DNA of 18,246 nt, taken from NCBI GenBank assembly GCA_016869775.1, contig VGDJ01000007.1:1-18246 (forward strand). The letters are read 5' to 3'. The notes below the pieces were generated by a model. The model saw only the letters and a program-made list of their open reading frames with translations. It was not told where the DNA came from and searched no databases. The stretch comes from Alphaproteobacteria bacterium (GTDB lineage: Bacteria; Pseudomonadota; Alphaproteobacteria; Rickettsiales; UBA1997). Made by a program: the position numbers and the translations under genes. How positions within the stretch are numbered: position 1 is the stretch's first letter; each line of letters starts with the position of its first letter. Below, in pieces: positions 14,900 to 18,246 of the stretch.

Positions 14900-17200
14900 T
14901 TAGTTCAAAGAGGCGCGAACTTTTTTAGTCACCTCAACCATTCCTTGAAGCGCAAGCTTGGTTTCTGGCCAATCGCGAGTCTTTAAACCGCAATCAGGAT
15001 TAACCCAAATTTGCTCTGGATCTAAGACTTTTAGAGCTTTGTTGAGAAGTTGCTCCATTTCATTGTTAGCTGGCACTCGAGGTGAATGAATATCATAAAC
15101 TCCCGGACCAATTTCGTTAGGATATTTGAAGTTAACGAAGGCATTTAATAGCTCCATTTGTGATCGCGAAGTCTCAATCGAAATAACATCAGCATCCATT
15201 TGGGCAATTGCCGAAATAATGTCATTAAATTCCGAATAGCACATGTGAGTATGAATTTGCGTTTTATCATGAGCAACCGAAGCGGTAATTCTGAATGCAT
15301 CCACCGCCCATTTTAAATATTCGCTCCAATTTTTTTGACGAATTGGCAAACCTTCACGAAGAGCGGCTTCATCAATTTGGATAATTTTAATTCCAGATTT
15401 CTCAAGATCTTGAACTTCATCACGAATTGCAAAAGCGATTTGCAAAGCGGTATTTTTGCGAGGCTGATCATCACGAACAAAAGACCATTGCAAAATGGTA
15501 ATCGGCCCAGTGAGCATTCCTTTCATAATTTTTTTAGTTAAACTTTGCGCATATTTTGCCCATTCAACTGTCATTGGCAAAGGTCTTGAAACATCTCCAA
15601 ATATAACCGGAGGCTTTACACATCGAGAACCATAGCTTTGAACCCAACCATTTTTTGTAAAACAAAAACCCTTAAGTTGTTCACCAAAATATTCGACCAT
15701 ATCGTTGCGCTCAAACTCACCATGAACCAAAACATCAAGGCCGATTTCTTCTTGAAACTTGACGGTTTTAGCGGTTTCTTCTTTGATGAATTTTTCGTAA
15801 TTTTCACTCGAAATGGCCCCAGCTTTAAAATCAGCGCGCGCTTTGCGAACTTCTTTAGTTTGCGGAAAAGAACCGATAGTGGTGGTTGGCAAAATTGGTA
15901 ACTCAAGTGTTTTTTGAATTTTTTTGCGCTGTTGATAATCACTATTTCGATTTAATAAATTCTCATCAATTTGCGCTACGCGTTTTTTAACTTCTTGATC
16001 ATGAATTTTTAATGAAACTTGACGATTTGCGAGAGCTTTTTTGTTGTCATCGAGTTGCTTTGAAACCGCCGATGATTCTGACCCAGAAGCCTTAGCAATA
16101 ACTACAATTTCTTGTAATTTTTGTGTAGCAAAAGAAAGCCATGATTTTATTTCGTTATCAAGATTAGTTTCATTAGATAAATCGACTGGCACATGTAAAA
16201 GTTGGCAAGAAGGAGCCACAATCACTCTTTTTTCGCCCAATTTAGCAATAGCTTTTTTGACAATAGCGATTGAGTTTTCAAAATTGTTAATCCAAATATT
16301 ACGGCCATCAACAACCCCGAGTGATAGCGATTGATTATCTTTAACTAGACTCAAAACTTTTTCAAATTGTTGTGGAGCGCGAACTAAATCAATGTGAACC
16401 GAATCAGTTTGAAGATCGAAAGCGAGATCAGCATTTTCATCGAGCGCTTCAAAATACGTAGTTAAGTGTAATTTAATTGAACCAGCATATTTTTTGAGCT
16501 TTGAATAACCATTTATGTAGGCCAGAACCGATTCTTTGGCAAGATCAGTAACTAAAAAAGGTTCATCAATTTGAACATCTTCAACACCAATTTGGGCGAG
16601 GCGTGCAAACATTTCTTGATAAGCCTCGAGAAGATTATCAAGAAGATCGAGCTTGTTTGAACCATCGATAGATTTTCCGAGAAGCAGGAAAGTTATTGGC
16701 CCAAGAATAACTGGACGAGTTTGAATATTGTGTTTTTTAGCTTCGAGAAATTCATCAAAAATTTTAGTTGAGGAAATTTTGAATTTTTGATTTGCCGAAA
16801 ACTCAGCAACTAAATAGTGATAGTTAGTATCAAACCATTTGGTCATTTCCATTGCTGTAACGTCGATTTTATCTTTTTGAGCCCCTCTTGCCATTGCAAA
16901 CAATAAATCTAGGTCAACATTTTGACCCAAAATAAATTTAAAATTTTTGACAAATCTCTCAGGAATTGCACCAAATAAAGCGATATTATCAAGAACCTGA
17001 TCGTAAAAAGAAAAGTCATTTGATGGAATATAATCAATGCCAGAATTTTTTTGTAATTGCCAATTATGCGCTCTAATTGTTTGCGCAGTTGCATTGAGAT
17101 CAGATTCATTTGAAGAGTTTTTCCAAAAACTTTCGACAGCTTTTTTGAGTTCACGATTGGTTCCAATCCTTGGGAAACCCAGGGAAGCAGTTTTTATCAT
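14900..17200 (-). CDS. metE: cobalamin-independent methionine synthase
   Basis: Transfers a methyl group from 5-methyltetrahydropteroyl-polyglutamate to homocysteine to make methionine, with no need for vitamin B12. From the ATG at 17200 the protein has 766 residues (E. coli 753). It begins with the typical LGFPRIGTNRELKKAVESFW segment. A TTG at 17227 would add nine residues that the family lacks. The C-terminal catalytic barrel keeps all zinc ligands: H652 and C654 in THMCYSEF, E676 in SIETSRS, and C737 in NPDCGLKTRDW. GPITILQWSFVRDDQPR is also typical. It is monocistronic, with its own terminator and a leader containing a hairpin. AhcY encoded at 9082-10374 supplies homocysteine. Confidence 0.97.
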   Translation of the reverse strand: MIKTASLGFPRIGTNRELKKAVESFWKNSSNESDLNATAQTIRAHNWQLQKNSGIDYIPSNDFSFYDQVLDNIALFGAIPERFVKNFKFILGQNVDLDLLFAMARGAQKDKIDVTAMEMTKWFDTNYHYLVAEFSANQKFKISSTKIFDEFLEAKKHNIQTRPVILGPITFLLLGKSIDGSNKLDLLDNLLEAYQEMFARLAQIGVEDVQIDEPFLVTDLAKESVLAYINGYSKLKKYAGSIKLHLTTYFEALDENADLAFDLQTDSVHIDLVRAPQQFEKVLSLVKDNQSLSLGVVDGRNIWINNFENSIAIVKKAIAKLGEKRVIVAPSCQLLHVPVDLSNETNLDNEIKSWLSFATQKLQEIVVIAKASGSESSAVSKQLDDNKKALANRQVSLKIHDQEVKKRVAQIDENLLNRNSDYQQRKKIQKTLELPILPTTTIGSFPQTKEVRKARADFKAGAISSENYEKFIKEETAKTVKFQEEIGLDVLVHGEFERNDMVEYFGEQLKGFCFTKNGWVQSYGSRCVKPPVIFGDVSRPLPMTVEWAKYAQSLTKKIMKGMLTGPITILQWSFVRDDQPRKNTALQIAFAIRDEVQDLEKSGIKIIQIDEAALREGLPIRQKNWSEYLKWAVDAFRITASVAHDKTQIHTHMCYSEFNDIISAIAQMDADVISIETSRSQMELLNAFVNFKYPNEIGPGVYDIHSPRVPANNEMEQLLNKALKVLDPEQIWVNPDCGLKTRDWPETKLALQGMVEVTKKVRASLN

Positions 17201-17238
17201 AAAGATTGAAAATTTAAATTTATGCAAGGCTTTGCGAG

Positions 17239-17265
17239 AAAAAAATTCAGAATCAACCGAATTTT
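17239..17265 (-). promoter_or_regulatory. terminator-like hairpin in the metE leader
   Basis: On the minus strand AAAATTCGG (17265-17257) pairs with CTGAATTTT (17250-17242), nine pairs including one G-T, around loop TTGATT. The stem runs into seven T residues (17245-17239). It lies about 40 bases before the metE ATG and after the proposed promoter. It could act as an attenuator, but the stem is AT-rich and weak. I do not recognise a known SAM or B12 riboswitch around it. Confidence 0.4.
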
Positions 17266-17317
17266 ATAATCAGAAATATTAAACTAAATACTATACGAGA
17301 GAAATATTAATGAAGAA

Positions 17318-17344
17318 ATTTTATTTGCTAAAAATTGATGTCAA
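17318..17344 (-). promoter_or_regulatory. possible metE promoter
   Basis: On the minus strand a perfect TTGACA (17344-17339) is followed after 15 bases by TAAAAT (17323-17318). The spacer is two bases shorter than ideal. Transcription would start near 17311 and give a leader of about 110 bases that contains the hairpin at 17242-17265. Confidence 0.4.
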
Positions 17345-17404
17345 ATATAGCATTTGAAAAATTCTAAAAATTATTTAATTATAAATCAAAGTTTTTTTTC
17401 AGCA

Positions 17405-18246
17405 ATGACAAATCATCAAACCGACATTGTAATAGTTGGTGCCGGTCCATCTGGATTATTTAGCATTTTCGAAGCGGGTATGTTAAAAATGAAATGCCAT
17501 GTGATAGACACCCTAGAAAATATCGGCGGACAATGTAGCGCTCTTTACCCAGAAAAACCTATCTACGACATTCCCGCTCATCCCAAAGTTTTAGCAAGCG
17601 AATTAGTTGAACTTCTTGAAGCACAAGCCAGTCCATTTCATCCAACTTATCACCTTAATCAACAAGTTCAAAAAATTACCAAAAATAATGATGGAAGTTT
17701 TTTTGTCGAAACCTCAAGAAATGTTAAAATCCAATGCAAGGCTATAATTATTGCCGCAGGCTGTGGAGCGTTTGGACCAAATCGCCCCCCTCTTAAAAAT
17801 ATTGAATCATTTGAAGGAAAATCAATTTTTTATTCGATTCGAAATAAAAAAGAATTTGTTGATAAAAAGATCGTTATTGCCGGAGGAGGAGATTCAGCGG
17901 TTGATTGGGCAATTAGTCTCGCCGAAATTGCTCAAAAAATTTTTGTAGTCCATCGCCGTGATAAATTTCGTTGCGCTCCTGAAAGTGCAAATAAACTTAA
18001 AAAGCTCGCCGATAATGGTAAAATTGAAATGATCATTCCATATCAACTTGAGGCTCTTGAAGGCTCTGATTCAATGCTAAATAAAGTTGTCGTTAAAGAT
18101 TTTAATAACAACATTAAAAAGCTTGAGGCCGACTATCTATTACCATTCTTTGGATTAGCGATGGAACTTGGACCCATTGCAAATTGGGGCTTAGCCATCA
18201 ACAAAAATCATATCGAGGTTGATCACGCAACTATGCAAACCTCACA
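17405..18246 (+). CDS. ferredoxin--NADP(+) reductase, TrxR-like type (3' end cut by window)
   Basis: FAD enzyme that moves electrons between NADPH and ferredoxin. The frame is open from the ATG at 17405 to the window edge (280 codons seen; the family is about 330-350). FAD-binding motif G12-A-G14-P-S-G17 is followed by FEAGMLKMKCHVID, and then IGGQCSALYPEKPIYDIPAHP, the signature that separates this group from thioredoxin reductase. The NADPH-binding motif is G160-G-G-D163-S-A, followed by VVHRRDKFR. The CxxC redox pair of TrxB is absent at the position where it would follow the NADPH motif. Common in Rickettsiales and relatives. Divergent from metE across 204 bp. No ribosome binding site is seen. 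Confidence 0.9.
   Translation, partial: MTNHQTDIVIVGAGPSGLFSIFEAGMLKMKCHVIDTLENIGGQCSALYPEKPIYDIPAHPKVLASELVELLEAQASPFHPTYHLNQQVQKITKNNDGSFFVETSRNVKIQCKAIIIAAGCGAFGPNRPPLKNIESFEGKSIFYSIRNKKEFVDKKIVIAGGGDSAVDWAISLAEIAQKIFVVHRRDKFRCAPESANKLKKLADNGKIEMIIPYQLEALEGSDSMLNKVVVKDFNNNIKKLEADYLLPFFGLAMELGPIANWGLAINKNHIEVDHATMQTS

Noticed and set aside
15335..17282. Several plus- and minus-strand frames of 68-108 codons over metE
   Set aside because: All overlap the full-length metE frame, whose zinc ligands and family motifs are intact.
17751..17948. A 65-codon plus-strand frame
   Set aside because: It is an alternative frame inside the ferredoxin-NADP reductase gene, which is open from 17405 to the window edge.
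17405..18246. Thioredoxin reductase as the identity of the last gene
   Set aside because: The CxxC pair is absent and the IGGQCSALYPEKPIYDIPAHP signature belongs to TrxR-like ferredoxin-NADP reductases.

Overview
The window is an AT-rich (roughly one-third GC by eye), gene-dense piece of an alphaproteobacterial chromosome, most like Rickettsiales or a related host-associated lineage. Pointers are a NuoH and NuoK of alphaproteobacterial type, a short RNase E with an inserted S1 domain, a membrane-anchored CycM-type cytochrome c, HemJ instead of HemG/HemY, a TrxR-like ferredoxin-NADP reductase without a CxxC pair, and a secreted DUF4116-repeat protein. The assignment is by family resemblance only. 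No rRNA, tRNA, CRISPR array, transposase or phage gene is visible.

Layout. Bases 2-2526 carry the end of a complex I cluster, nuoH-I-J-K, all on +. It is followed 16 bp later by a secreted DUF4116 protein (2543-3958) rather than nuoL. The stop codon of that gene overlaps the stop of a convergent glycerophosphodiester phosphodiesterase gene (3955-4590, -). That gene starts 8 bp from a divergent cutA (4599-4922, +). RNase E follows (5099-7075, +), and its leader contains a long imperfect inverted repeat just upstream of the ribosome binding site.

Bases 7279-12704 are all on the minus strand. Reading in the direction of transcription they are prs, cycM, prepilin peptidase, ahcY, greA, a prepilin-like gene with its own promoter and a strong intrinsic terminator, and a small unassigned membrane protein. 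From 12917 a + strand group holds hemJ and two tandem VanX-type D-Ala-D-Ala dipeptidase genes. Convergent to it is metE (14900-17200, -), with its own terminator and a leader containing a terminator-like hairpin. Divergent from metE is a ferredoxin-NADP reductase gene cut by the window end.

How the genes fit together. Complex I, CycM and HemJ (haem synthesis) serve aerobic respiration. AhcY and MetE make homocysteine and remethylate it without cobalamin. Prs feeds nucleotide synthesis. RNase E and GreA act in RNA turnover and transcription. The prepilin peptidase and prepilin belong to a type IV pilus or pseudopilus whose other parts are not here. The VanX pair suggests D-Ala-D-Ala turnover from peptidoglycan precursors.

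Most of the window is ordinary housekeeping sequence. I did not find a convincing new multi-gene system. The points most worth a second look are the rne leader inverted repeat, the secreted DUF4116 protein attached to the nuo cluster, the tandem VanX genes, the prepilin peptidase with an altered GxGD motif, and the small MrpB-like membrane protein.
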